Under the pieces are notes generated by a model that saw nothing but the letters and a program-made list of their open reading frames with translations, did not search any database and was not told where the DNA came from. The translations under genes were made by a program, and so were the position numbers. Below, in pieces: positions 52,804-61,638 of a stretch of 64,000 nt of DNA (within the stretch, counting starts at the first letter, position 1; the number at the start of each line of letters is the position of its first letter). Source of the stretch: Fumia xinanensis (GTDB lineage Bacteria; Bacillota; Clostridia; Oscillospirales; Ruminococcaceae); the NCBI RefSeq assembly GCF_014384905.1, contig NZ_JACRSV010000001.1, positions 62,001 to 126,000 on the forward strand. The letters are read 5' to 3'.

Positions 52804-55011
52804 ATGAAGAAAATTATGAAGTACCTCAAACCGTTTGCAGGCTCCATTGCAGTTGCCGTTGTGCTGGTATTCGTGCAGGCCATGTGCGATTTGAAGCTTC
52901 CGGATTACATGTCCAACATTGTCAATGTAGGCATACAGCAGAGCGGTATCACAGATGCAGTGCCAGAAAAAATTCGGGCAAGCGAAGTGGAAAAACTTTT
53001 TCTGTTTCTGTCGGAAGACGAGCAGAGCCTGATAGCGAAGCATTACTTAGGCGAAGCAAGTGAAGCGGGCGGAGACTACTGGATTTTACAGAAAAAGGGA
53101 CTCAGCAGTTCCGACCGAAAAGAAATGAACACGGCGTTTGCCAGGGCGTTCGCGACGGTTGGAACGATGGAATCCCTGGAAAAAGACCCGGATACCCTCC
53201 AGAAAGTTTTTGGAGAGCTGAGTGGGCAAGCCCTTCCCGGCGGCAACGTCGACTTGATCGCTTTGGTTTCCTCCATGCCCTTTGAACAGCGGATGCAGAT
53301 TGCCGACAAGGTCATCGCAGAATACGAGGCCCTGGGTGAGAGCATGCTGACCCAGGCGGCGGTTCAGTTCGTCAAAGAAGAATATGAGGCGATTCAACTG
53401 GATACCGTCGTCCTCCAGCGGAGTTATATCATTCGCACTGGCGGGGCGATGCTGCTTGTTTCGCTCTTAGCAGCAGCCTGCACCGTCGTAGTAGGATTTT
53501 TGGGAGCCCGAATCGGTTCCGGGCTGGCTAGAGACCTGCGTAAACGGGTTTTCCGCAAGGTGGAAGACTTCTCCAATGCGGAGTTCGACAAGTTCTCGAC
53601 GGCGTCTCTGATTACCCGTACTACAAACGACGTGATTCAGGTGCAGATGCTCGTGATCATGGCCATCCGAATGGTGATCTACGCCCCAGTTATGGGCATC
53701 GGCGGTACCATCTACGCCTTGCAAAAGAGCGTGTCTATGTCCTGGATTATCGCATTGGCGGTCATTTTGCTCCTGGGATTGATGCTGACCATTTTTATCA
53801 CAGTTATGCCAAAATTCAAATCCATTCAGAAGCTCATCGACCGATTAAACCAAGTGACCCGTGAAAACCTGTCGGGCTTAATGGTTTCCAGAGCCTACAA
53901 TACTCAAAAATTTGAGGAACAGCGCTTTGATGGCGCAAACCAGAATTTGATGAAGACCCAGCTTTTTGTCAACCGGGTCATGGCGGCCATGATGCCGGTG
54001 ATGATGCTTATAATGAACGGCGTCAACGTTCTGATTATCTGGGTGGGCGCCCATCAGATTGCCGCCGCTTCTATGCAGGTGGGCGACATGATGGCCTACA
54101 TGCAGTACGCGATGCAGGTGGTTATGTCTTTCCTGGCCCTTTCAATGATGTTTATCATGTTCCCCCGGGCGGCCGTTTCCGGTGACCGGATTGCGGAGGT
54201 CCTCGATACCGAAATTTCCATTCGGGATCCGGAGCATCCCGTCGGAATGGACAGCGATCTTTCCAGAACCGGCATTGTGGAATTCAAAGATGTGACCTTC
54301 CGTTTCCCCGGTGCGGAGGAAGACACCCTCCACCACATCAGCTTTACGGCAAAACCAGGGGAGACCACGGCTTTTATCGGCTCCACCGGTTCCGGCAAAT
54401 CCACCCTTGTGAACCTAATTCCTCGGTTTTATGATGCAACGGAGGGAACCGTTACCGTCAACGGAGTAGACGTCCGCAATGCCGCACAGCATGACTTGCG
54501 AGAGCAGATCGGCTACGTGCCTCAGAAAGCGATTTTGTTCAGCGGTACCATCGACTCCAACTTAAAATACGGTGATGCTGACGCTTCGGAAGAAGCGGTG
54601 CGGATTGCCGCGGAAACGGCGCAGGCAATGGAATTTATTGAAAGCAAGCCCGACAAATTCGATGAACCTATTGCTCAGGGCGGCACCAACGTGTCCGGCG
54701 GCCAGAAGCAGCGGCTTTCCATTGCTCGGGCGTTGGTAAAGCAGCCTCCTATCTATATTTTTGACGACAGCTTTTCGGCTTTGGACTTCAAGACCGACGC
54801 CGCTCTCCGCAGGGCGCTGAAAAAACAGACCGGAAACGCCACTGTTTTGCTGGTGGCCCAGCGGGTGGGAACCATCCGCCACGCCGAGCAGATCATCGTT
54901 TTGGATGAGGGAAAAATTGTCGGCAAAGGCACCCACGAAGAACTGATGGAAAACTGCGAAGTGTACCAGCAGATTGCTTATTCTCAACTCAGTAAGGAGG
55001 AATTGGCATGA
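52804..55011 (+). CDS. ABC exporter half-transporter with degenerate ATP site
   Basis: This 735-residue half-transporter has a six-helix membrane domain and a C-terminal ATPase. Walker A is GSTGSGKST and the signature is VSGGQKQRLS. The Walker B is IYIFDDSFSALD, with Asp in place of the catalytic Glu, and the H-loop is VAQRVG, with Gln in place of His. That is the degenerate-site pattern of heterodimeric exporters such as BmrCD and TM287/288. A large extracytoplasmic insertion (about 40-205) separates the first two helices. ATG 52804 has AGAGGAG upstream. The stop overlaps the partner gene by four bases. Substrate is unknown. Confidence 0.9.
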   Translation: MKKIMKYLKPFAGSIAVAVVLVFVQAMCDLKLPDYMSNIVNVGIQQSGITDAVPEKIRASEVEKLFLFLSEDEQSLIAKHYLGEASEAGGDYWILQKKGLSSSDRKEMNTAFARAFATVGTMESLEKDPDTLQKVFGELSGQALPGGNVDLIALVSSMPFEQRMQIADKVIAEYEALGESMLTQAAVQFVKEEYEAIQLDTVVLQRSYIIRTGGAMLLVSLLAAACTVVVGFLGARIGSGLARDLRKRVFRKVEDFSNAEFDKFSTASLITRTTNDVIQVQMLVIMAIRMVIYAPVMGIGGTIYALQKSVSMSWIIALAVILLLGLMLTIFITVMPKFKSIQKLIDRLNQVTRENLSGLMVSRAYNTQKFEEQRFDGANQNLMKTQLFVNRVMAAMMPVMMLIMNGVNVLIIWVGAHQIAAASMQVGDMMAYMQYAMQVVMSFLALSMMFIMFPRAAVSGDRIAEVLDTEISIRDPEHPVGMDSDLSRTGIVEFKDVTFRFPGAEEDTLHHISFTAKPGETTAFIGSTGSGKSTLVNLIPRFYDATEGTVTVNGVDVRNAAQHDLREQIGYVPQKAILFSGTIDSNLKYGDADASEEAVRIAAETAQAMEFIESKPDKFDEPIAQGGTNVSGGQKQRLSIARALVKQPPIYIFDDSFSALDFKTDAALRRALKKQTGNATVLLVAQRVGTIRHAEQIIVLDEGKIVGKGTHEELMENCEVYQQIAYSQLSKEELA

Positions 55012-56927
55012 GTGAGCAAAAACGTCCTCCCAGAATGCGCGGCCCAATGGGCCACGGGCCGGGCGCTGCGGCAATTCCCGGAGAGAAAGCCCACGATTTC
55101 AAGGGAACCATCAAAAAACTGCTCATTTATCTCGGGAAATACAAGCTGGCCATTGCGCTGGTGTTATTTTTCGCGGTACTCAGCGCTGCCTTTAATATTA
55201 TCGGACCGAAAATTCTAGGGCAGGCGACCACAGAAGTCTTTAATGGCATCCTCGCTCAAATTCGCGGTACCGGCGGCATCAATTTCGGCTATATCGGCAT
55301 GATTGTCCTCATCATGGTGGCGCTGTACTTCTTTAGCTCCGGATTCAGCTTTGTCCAGGGGTGGGTCATGAACAACATCTCGATGAAGGTGACCTACCGA
55401 TTTCGAAAAGACATTTCCCAAAAAATTAATCGGATGCCTCTCAAGTATTTTGAAAGCACCAGTCAGGGCGAGGTCCTCTCCCGTATTACCAACGACGTGG
55501 ACACGGTGTCCCACTCCCTCCAGCAGAGCCTGACACAGATCATTACTTCGGTGACGACCATCATCGGCGTGCTCATTATGATGTTCACCATCAGCGTTCC
55601 CATGACGCTGACGGCCCTTTGTATCGTGCCTTTGTCCCTCGTCTTCGTCATGCTCATCGTCAAAAAGTCCCAGCATTATTTCGTCGACCAGCAGGATTAC
55701 CTGGGCCATGTCAACGGTCAGGTGGAGGAAGTTTACGGCGGTCATGTGGTCATGAAGGCATTTAACGGTGAAAAAGAGTGCGCAGAAACTTTTGAAAAGT
55801 ACAACGATACCCTCTATAAATCCGCCTGGAAGTCCCAGTTTCTCTCCGGCCTTATCATGCCGGCGACGAACTTTGTGGGAAATTTAGGCTATGTGGCAGT
55901 TTGTATTTTAGGCGGCACGCTGGCTGCGGGCGGAAGCATTGCAGTCGGCGACATCCAGGCGTTTATCCAGTATGTCCGCACCTTTACCCAACCCATCTCC
56001 CAATTGGCGAACATCACGAATATCCTCCAGCAGACAGCGGCCGCCGCCGAGCGGGTTTTTGAGTTTCTCGACGAAGAGGAGGAATCTCCCGAGGCGGAAA
56101 ACCCCATCCGCGTGACGGCGGAAAACGGTGCCTTTATCCTCCATTATACCGATGAAAACGGGAAGGCTGTTTCCGAGCCCTTCCACGGGAATGTGAGCTT
56201 CCAGCATGTGAGCTTCGGCTATAATCCCGATAAGATCATCGTCAATGATTTTTCCGCCGAGGTTAAAGCCGGGCAGAAGGTGGCTATCGTCGGCCCTACC
56301 GGTGCGGGAAAGACCACCATGGTCAAATTGCTCATGCGTTTTTACGACGTGAACAGCGGACGTATCCTTATCGACGGCCACGATATCAAACGGTTTACCC
56401 GCCACGACCTGAGAAGTCTCTTCGGCATGGTCTTGCAGGAAACCTGGCTCTATAACGACACCATTCGGGAAAACATCCGCTACGGACGATTAGACGCCAC
56501 CGATGACGAAGTACTGGCGGCTTCCAAGGCGGCGCGGGTGGATCATTTCGTCAAAACCATGCCGGATGGATACGATGTGATGATGAACGAGGAGTCCACG
56601 AACGTCTCCCAAGGGCAGAAACAGCTGCTCACCATCGCCCGAGCTATTCTTGCTGACCCGAAGATTCTGATTCTCGACGAGGCGACCAGTTCCGTCGACA
56701 CCAAGACCGAACTGGACATCCAGAAGGCCATGGATAAGCTGATGCAGCACCGCACCAGCTTTGTCATCGCCCACCGGCTGTCCACAATCCGCGACGCCGA
56801 CCTGATTCTCGTCATGAACAACGGAGACATCGTGGAACAGGGCAATCATAAAGAACTGCTCCGACAAAACGGCTTTTACGCAAATCTTTACAACGCTCAG
56901 TTCGAGTCGGCGGAAGAAGCATCTTAA
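55008..56927 (+). CDS. ABC exporter half-transporter with catalytic ATP site
   Basis: This 639-residue partner starts with ATGA overlap on the upstream gene and has a six-helix membrane domain and an ATPase. Walker A is GPTGAGKTT, Walker B is ILILDEATSSVD with the catalytic Glu, and the H-loop is IAHRLST. The signature reads VSQGQKQLL rather than the canonical SGGQ, again like TM288. Together with the preceding protein it should form a heterodimer with one consensus and one degenerate site. The N-terminus is rich in glycine and arginine. A terminator follows. Confidence 0.92.
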   Translation: MSEQKRPPRMRGPMGHGPGAAAIPGEKAHDFKGTIKKLLIYLGKYKLAIALVLFFAVLSAAFNIIGPKILGQATTEVFNGILAQIRGTGGINFGYIGMIVLIMVALYFFSSGFSFVQGWVMNNISMKVTYRFRKDISQKINRMPLKYFESTSQGEVLSRITNDVDTVSHSLQQSLTQIITSVTTIIGVLIMMFTISVPMTLTALCIVPLSLVFVMLIVKKSQHYFVDQQDYLGHVNGQVEEVYGGHVVMKAFNGEKECAETFEKYNDTLYKSAWKSQFLSGLIMPATNFVGNLGYVAVCILGGTLAAGGSIAVGDIQAFIQYVRTFTQPISQLANITNILQQTAAAAERVFEFLDEEEESPEAENPIRVTAENGAFILHYTDENGKAVSEPFHGNVSFQHVSFGYNPDKIIVNDFSAEVKAGQKVAIVGPTGAGKTTMVKLLMRFYDVNSGRILIDGHDIKRFTRHDLRSLFGMVLQETWLYNDTIRENIRYGRLDATDDEVLAASKAARVDHFVKTMPDGYDVMMNEESTNVSQGQKQLLTIARAILADPKILILDEATSSVDTKTELDIQKAMDKLMQHRTSFVIAHRLSTIRDADLILVMNNGDIVEQGNHKELLRQNGFYANLYNAQFESAEEAS

Positions 56928-56936
56928 CAAACCAGT

Positions 56937-56972
56937 AAAAGCAGAAAAGGCCGACGCTTTTTCTGCTTTTTT
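56937..56972 (+). terminator. Terminator after the ABC exporter
   Basis: AAAAGCAGAAAA (56937-56948) pairs with the TTTTTCTGCTTTT arm, followed by further T. Confidence 0.85.
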
Positions 56973-57069
56973 CCCGAATTTAAGCGAATCGGGAAGAAAT
57001 CCACAAAAAATGTGTCCGAAGATTCATAAAAATTTAATACTTTAATCGCGTTAAATTTATAACAAATAC

Positions 57070-57098
57070 TTGTATCTTCCGCGGTTTTGGTATAGAAT
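57070..57098 (+). promoter_or_regulatory. gapA promoter with a palindrome over the -10 box
   Basis: TTGTAT (57070-57075), 17 bases, TAGAAT (57093-57098). TGGTAT-N6-ATACCA (57088-57105) brackets the -10 box, as a repressor operator might. Confidence 0.65.
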
Positions 57099-57132
57099 AA
57101 TACCAGAATAAAATTTTGGAGGTTTTATTATT

Positions 57133-58146
57133 ATGGCAGTTAAAGTTGCAATCAATGGCTTTGGCCGTATCGGCCGTTTGGCATTCCGTCAGATGTTTGG
57201 CGCAGAAGGTTATGAAATCGTTGCCATCAACGACTTAACCAGCCCTGACATGCTGGCTCACCTTCTCAAGTACGACACCGCTCAGGGCCGCTATGAGGGC
57301 CACACCGTCACCGCTGGTGAAGATTCTATCACCGTTGACGGCAAGAAAATCACCATTTACAAAAACCCCAACCCCGCTGAACTCCCTTGGGGCCAGCTGG
57401 GTGTAGACGTTGTTTTGGAGTGCACCGGCTTCTTTGCTACCAAAGCAAAAGCTCAGGCTCACATTGACGCAGGTGCGAAAAAGGTTGTTATTTCCGCTCC
57501 CGCTGACAAAGAGACCAAAACTGTTGTTTTCAGCGTTAACGAGAACATCCTGACGAAGGACGACACTGTTATTTCCGCTGCTTCCTGCACCACTAACTGC
57601 CTCGCTCCTATGGCGAAAGCTTTGAATGATTACGCTCCCATTGAGAGCGGCATCATGACAACCGTTCACGCTTACACCGGAGACCAGATGATTCTGGACG
57701 GTCCGCACCGCAAAGGCGACCTTCGCCGTGCCCGCGCCGGCGCTGCTAACATTGTTCCTAACTCCACCGGTGCTGCGAAAGCAATCGGCCTCGTTATCCC
57801 CGAACTGAATGGCAAGCTGATCGGTTCCGCTCAGCGCGTTCCCGTTCCCACCGGTTCTACCACCATCCTCGTCGCTGTCGTTAAGGGCAAAGACGTTACC
57901 GTTGAAGGCATCAATGCCGCAATGAAAGCTGCTTCTTCCGCTTCCTTTGGCTATAATGAGGACGCAATCGTTTCTTCTGATGTCATCGGCATCACCTATG
58001 GTTCTCTGTTTGACGCTACTCAGACCATGGTTACCAAGATTGACGACGATACCTTCCAGGTACAGGTCGTTTCCTGGTACGACAATGAGAACTCCTACAC
58101 CAGCCAGATGGTCAGAACCATCAAATACTTCGCTGAACTCGCATAA
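57133..58146 (+). CDS. gapA: Glyceraldehyde-3-phosphate dehydrogenase, type I
   Basis: GapA oxidises glyceraldehyde 3-phosphate with phosphate and NAD in glycolysis. The N-terminal Rossmann motif GFGRIGR is at residues 9-15. The catalytic cysteine is in SCTTNCLAP (about 152), with the conserved histidine further on. The codons are strongly biased, as expected for a very highly expressed gene. TGGAGG precedes the ATG at 57133. At 337 residues it is normal. It stands alone between two terminators, so no other glycolytic gene is cotranscribed. Confidence 0.98.
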   Translation: MAVKVAINGFGRIGRLAFRQMFGAEGYEIVAINDLTSPDMLAHLLKYDTAQGRYEGHTVTAGEDSITVDGKKITIYKNPNPAELPWGQLGVDVVLECTGFFATKAKAQAHIDAGAKKVVISAPADKETKTVVFSVNENILTKDDTVISAASCTTNCLAPMAKALNDYAPIESGIMTTVHAYTGDQMILDGPHRKGDLRRARAGAANIVPNSTGAAKAIGLVIPELNGKLIGSAQRVPVPTGSTTILVAVVKGKDVTVEGINAAMKAASSASFGYNEDAIVSSDVIGITYGSLFDATQTMVTKIDDDTFQVQVVSWYDNENSYTSQMVRTIKYFAELA

Positions 58147-58184
58147 TCTGTGCGTTTTGGAAGGTTAACTTCTTCACAAATCAG

Positions 58185-58221
58185 AATGTGCTGCCACGAA
58201 AAGCGGCAGCACATTTTTTTG
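58185..58221 (+). terminator. Terminator after gapA
   Basis: AATGTGCTGCC (58185-58195) pairs with GGCAGCACATT (58205-58215) and ends in seven T. Confidence 0.9.
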
Positions 58222-58281
58222 AGAATATGAAACGCCTATTTTTATGGCAAGTCATTCAAATCATTAAGGGAGGTAAAAAAT

Positions 58282-58971
58282 ATGATTTACTCTCATGAAG
58301 TAGAGAGAATGTGCCCGATTGCCAAAGGCCCGAAACACGGTCCTGCTCCCATCCCGGAAGAAGGCAAATGGGTCAAAGCGTATGATGTAAAAGATATTTC
58401 CGGCCTGACTCACGGTGTGGGCTGGTGTGCACCCCAGCAGGGCTGCTGCAAGCTGACTCTGAATGTCAAAGATGGTATTATCGAAGAGGCGCTGGTTGAA
58501 ACACTGGGCTGCTCCGGTATGACCCACTCCGCCGCTATGGCAGGTGAAATTCTCCCCGGCAAAACCATCCTGGAAGCACTGAACACCGACCTCGTCTGTG
58601 ACGCCATCAACGTTGCGATGAGAGAGCTGTTTTTGCAGATTGTTTACGGCAGAACCCAGACCGCTTTCTCTGAGGGCGGCTTGCCCATCGGCGCAGGCCT
58701 CGAGGATCTAGGCAAGGGACTCCGTTCTCAGGTTGGAACCATCTTTTCCACCGGTGCAAAGGGCGTTCGTTACCTGGAGATGGCCGAGGGATATATCCTG
58801 AAAATCGCTGTGGACGAGGACAACGAAGTCTGCGGATATAAATTCGTAAAATTGGGCAAAATGCTCGAGGACATCCGTCACGGCAAAGACCCCAAAGAAG
58901 CTTACGAGAACAACATTGGTACATATGGTCGTTATGAAGGTTACAAACATATCGACCCCAGAGAAGAATAA
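58282..58971 (+). CDS. Iron-sulfur scaffold-like protein paired with GGGtGRT protein
   Basis: This 229-residue protein resembles NifU/IscU scaffolds in its core (TLGCSGMTHSAAMAGEI). Cysteines at 11, 49, 55, 56, 77 and 106 could bind a cluster, although their spacing is not the classic IscU set. An extended C-terminal half (about 130-229) is unlike IscU. AGGGAGG lies before ATG 58282, and codon use is strongly biased like gapA. The partner gene follows 19 bases downstream. The pair is widely annotated in Clostridia without a known activity. Confidence 0.85.
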   Translation: MIYSHEVERMCPIAKGPKHGPAPIPEEGKWVKAYDVKDISGLTHGVGWCAPQQGCCKLTLNVKDGIIEEALVETLGCSGMTHSAAMAGEILPGKTILEALNTDLVCDAINVAMRELFLQIVYGRTQTAFSEGGLPIGAGLEDLGKGLRSQVGTIFSTGAKGVRYLEMAEGYILKIAVDEDNEVCGYKFVKLGKMLEDIRHGKDPKEAYENNIGTYGRYEGYKHIDPREE

Positions 58972-58990
58972 GTAAGGAGGTTCTAAGATT

Positions 58991-59989
58991 ATGGCAAAAT
59001 TTGAAGGTCAAGAGAGAAGAATGCCTAAAATCGAGGCTTGCCTTGCGGAATACGGCTTTAAAACTCTGGACGAAGCGAGAGATTTCTGCCTCAGCAAAGG
59101 TATCGACGTAGATGCAATCGTCAAAGGCGTTCAGCCTATCGCGTTTGAGAATGCTTCCTGGGCTTACACCTTGGGCGTTGCTGTGGCACTGAAAAAAGGT
59201 ATCACTAAAGCAGCTGACGCTGCTGAAGCGATTGGTATCGGACTGCAGGCGTTCTGTATCCCTGGTTCTGTTGCGGAGCAGCGTGAGGTTGGCTTGGGCC
59301 ACGGTAACTTGGGCGCAATGCTCCTCAGAGAAGAGACCGACTGCTTCTGCTTTCTGGCTGGACACGAGTCCTTCGCCGCTGCGGAAGGCGCAATTGGTAT
59401 CGCCAGAACTGCTAACAAAGCAAGAAAGAAACCTCTGCGTGTCATCCTGAACGGCTTGGGCAAAGACGCGGCAATGATCATTTCGAGAATCAATGGATTC
59501 ACCTATGTGGAAACAGAGTATGATTTCGCTACCGGCGATCTGAAGATCGTCCGTGAAAAAGCATATTCTGACGGCGATAAAGCGAAAGTTCGCTGCTATG
59601 GCGCCAACGACGTTTTGGAAGGCGTTGCTATCATGAAACATGAAAAAGCTGACGTGTCCATCACTGGTAACTCCACCAACCCCACCCGTTTCCAGCACCT
59701 GGTTGCAGGCACTTACAAGAAATGGGCTATGGAAAACGGCAAAAAATACTTCTCCGTTGCTTCCGGCGGCGGTACAGGCCGTACCCTGCATCCCGACAAC
59801 GTTGCTGCCGGCCCCGCTTCCTACGGTTTGACCGATTCTATGGGCCGTATGCATGGAGACGCCCAATTTGCCGGTTCTTCCTCCGTTCCCGCACATGTTG
59901 AAATGATGGGTCTTATCGGCATGGGTAACAATCCCATGGTCGGCGCCACCGTTGCTTGTGCAGTTGCCGTAGAAGAAGCAGGCAAATAA
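58991..59989 (+). CDS. GGGtGRT-family protein
   Basis: This 332-residue soluble protein carries the segment VASGGGTGRTLHP near residue 258, the signature for which this uncharacterised family is named. It also has a glycine-rich NLGAMLLREETDCFCFLAGH region and an N-terminal helical part. Enzymatic activity is unknown. Strong codon bias suggests abundance. AAGGAGG lies 12 bases before ATG 58991. It is the second gene of a two-gene unit with the scaffold-like protein and ends at a terminator. The co-occurrence suggests a shared iron-sulfur related function, which is inference. Confidence 0.88.
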   Translation: MAKFEGQERRMPKIEACLAEYGFKTLDEARDFCLSKGIDVDAIVKGVQPIAFENASWAYTLGVAVALKKGITKAADAAEAIGIGLQAFCIPGSVAEQREVGLGHGNLGAMLLREETDCFCFLAGHESFAAAEGAIGIARTANKARKKPLRVILNGLGKDAAMIISRINGFTYVETEYDFATGDLKIVREKAYSDGDKAKVRCYGANDVLEGVAIMKHEKADVSITGNSTNPTRFQHLVAGTYKKWAMENGKKYFSVASGGGTGRTLHPDNVAAGPASYGLTDSMGRMHGDAQFAGSSSVPAHVEMMGLIGMGNNPMVGATVACAVAVEEAGK

Positions 59990-60012
59990 TCATACCCCGT
60001 GATATTTTTAGA

Positions 60013-60047
60013 AAAACAGCCGAGAACATTGCTCTCGGCTGTTTTGT
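60013..60047 (+). terminator. Terminator after the GGGtGRT gene
   Basis: AACAGCCGAGA pairs with TCTCGGCTGTT around a seven-base loop, then TTTG. Confidence 0.8.
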
Positions 60048-60053
60048 TATAAT

Positions 60054-60085
60054 AAAGAGGTCGGCAAACTGTCGACCTCTTTTTT
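60054..60085 (-). terminator. Terminator of the CAP-domain gene
   Basis: AAAGAGGTCG (60054-60063) pairs with CGACCTCTTT (60073-60082), with A and T runs at the ends. It serves the minus-strand gene and may back up the previous terminator. Confidence 0.8.
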
Positions 60086-60093
60086 CAATTTAC

Positions 60094-61125
60094 TTAGGAA
60101 AGTGTATTGGAAAAAAGCTGTACCCAGTATTCATCGCCCGAGACTTTTTTTAGATAGCAGATGCCCATATACCGAAAATCCGGGTCCAGGATGTTTTTTC
60201 GGTGGTCAGAAGAGTCCATCCAGCTCTGTACTACCGCTTTCGGTGTCGAGTAATTCCGGGCGATATTTTCCCCCGTTCCATCGGCCGACTGACCGATTTC
60301 GGTAAAAACGGTATACCAGTTGGTGCCATTTGGACGGACGTGGTCAAATTTCAGAGCAATTTCCCCGGCACGTATTTTAGCGCCTAGGGTAAGGGAACTT
60401 GAATATGCAAGAGGATGAAGCCCGGCATTTATACGAATTTGATTGACTTCTTTGAGGACCTGCTGTTCATATTCGGTGGCATCCTCTATAGAAGTGGTGT
60501 TGGGCATCAGCGCTCCGTCATCCTGAAAAACATAAGTGGTGCCGTCAATGGACTGGCGCCCCGTAACCATTTTTCCATCCGAGGCCAGGTAGTACTGTTT
60601 GTCACCTAATTTGAGCCAGCCGGTTTTCATAGAGCCGTCGCCGTTCAGATAGTACCATCTTCCGTCCTTCAGTAGCCAACCGGTCTTCATGGCCCCTCCG
60701 TCACTGAAAAAGTACCATTTATTATCGTTCAGCAGCCAGCCGGTTTTCATGGAACCGTCGCCATTTAAATAATACCAGGTGTTTTGGAGTTTGAGCCAGC
60801 CGGTTTTCATAGTGCCATCGCCATTCAGGTAATACCATTTTCTGTTGTCCAACAGCCAACCGGTTTTCATAGAACCGCTGCTGTTAAAATAATACCAGAT
60901 ACCGTTTATCTGCTTCCAACCAGTGGCCATAATGCCGTTTGTATCTAGATAATACCAGACAGAGCCGAGCTTAAGCCAGCCTGTGGCTTTATAGTTTAAG
61001 GAATCATAATAAGACCAGGTTCCGTTATTGCGTTTAACCCAGCCTGCGGATACCGATGCGCTGACAGAAAGGGCGACGGAAGCCGCTGCGGCTATAGAAA
61101 TCAGAGTTTTAGTGAGTCGTTTCAT
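60094..61125 (-). CDS. Secreted cell-wall-binding repeat protein with CAP domain
   Basis: This 343-residue protein has a signal peptide (about 1-27, ending SVSA). Roughly eight choline-binding-like repeats follow, about 20 residues each (WYYLNGDGSMKTGW is a clean unit). The C-terminal CAP/SCP domain (about 215-343) contains LKEVNQIRINAGLHPLAY, FDHVRPNGTNW and SSDHRKNILDPDFRYMG. Repeats of this type bind wall choline or glycan, and CAP domains are of mixed function. GAAAGGA precedes the ATG. The 5' leader is about 200 nt and structured. The target ligand is unknown. Confidence 0.92.
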   Translation of the reverse strand: MKRLTKTLISIAAAASVALSVSASVSAGWVKRNNGTWSYYDSLNYKATGWLKLGSVWYYLDTNGIMATGWKQINGIWYYFNSSGSMKTGWLLDNRKWYYLNGDGTMKTGWLKLQNTWYYLNGDGSMKTGWLLNDNKWYFFSDGGAMKTGWLLKDGRWYYLNGDGSMKTGWLKLGDKQYYLASDGKMVTGRQSIDGTTYVFQDDGALMPNTTSIEDATEYEQQVLKEVNQIRINAGLHPLAYSSSLTLGAKIRAGEIALKFDHVRPNGTNWYTVFTEIGQSADGTGENIARNYSTPKAVVQSWMDSSDHRKNILDPDFRYMGICYLKKVSGDEYWVQLFSNTLS

Positions 61126-61337
61126 CAGTTTTCATCCTTTCGCAGAGCATTACCATCATAGAACACACCGGCTGCAACCCGGCGGTTCAATTGATTCTGC
61201 GGTGCCGATTTACGAAAAGGCATCTAGGTGTTTGTAGGGTTGTTTAGGGTAAAAGTCAGCCTATCCGGCTTTTCTTATGTAAAAGAGAGAATTTTGCTTG
61301 GAGGTTTTGACATTTTTTGTACTTTTGTTATTATAAT
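61126..61337 (-). promoter_or_regulatory. Long leader of the CAP-domain gene
   Basis: On the minus strand CGCAGA and TCTGCG (about 61141-61201) close an approximately 60-nt domain. Inside, AACCGCCGG and CCGGTGTGTT form a stem around GTTGCA. I checked it against c-di-GMP riboswitch marks and found only a weak resemblance (GCCGGGTTGC); the GACGCAAAGCC core is absent. No gene lies in this gap. Confidence 0.4.
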
Positions 61338-61367
61338 ATTATAGCATTGCATTTTCATATTCGTCAA
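61338..61367 (-). promoter_or_regulatory. Promoter of the CAP-domain gene
   Basis: On the minus strand TTGACG (61362-61367), 18 bases, TATAAT (61338-61343), about 210 bases before the start codon. Confidence 0.65.
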
Positions 61368-61433
61368 CAGATTGAAGAAATTTGTAACAAAATATCAACA
61401 TATGAAGACAAAAACCTTTGGCAGAATAAATAG

Positions 61434-61462
61434 TTGACAGCTAGATAAGCTTATGTTATAAT
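61434..61462 (+). promoter_or_regulatory. Consensus sigma-A promoter of the infC operon
   Basis: TTGACA (61434-61439), 17 bases, TATAAT (61457-61462). It initiates a leader of about 170 nt before infC. Confidence 0.85.
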
Positions 61463-61468
61463 AGACCA

Positions 61469-61595
61469 GAACAATAAAGCAGAACATTCCGTTCTCACCC
61501 TTCGCTTTTGTGTTAGATGGGTCAATATAAAATCCAAAGATGTATTTTTTTGGTTGTATTGAGCACGGACGGTATTTGGTTCGTGCATTTTTTGT
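61469..61595 (+). ncRNA. L20-type autoregulatory leader with terminator
   Basis: The leader contains TTCTCACCC and a downstream GGGT region, then a terminator hairpin GCACGGAC (61563-61570) with GTTCGTGC (61579-61586) and a six-T run. It precedes infC-rpmI-rplT. In Firmicutes, ribosomal protein L20 binds such leaders and promotes termination. Family assignment is by position and partial motif, not by covariance search. Confidence 0.7.
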
Positions 61596-61638
61596 TTTGG
61601 CAGTAAGATGATACCATTAGGTTGTGGAGGTGCTTACC

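Noticed and set aside
58607..59896. A 429-codon open frame on the minus strand across the scaffold/GGGtGRT genes
   Set aside because: It runs antisense to two well-supported genes. Their strong codon bias removes stops on the other strand. It has no ribosome site and no recognisable domain.
61126..61337. Cyclic-di-GMP riboswitch before the CAP-domain gene
   Set aside because: Only GCCGGGTTGC resembles the class. The core GACGCAAAGCC element and the matching 5' part are absent.
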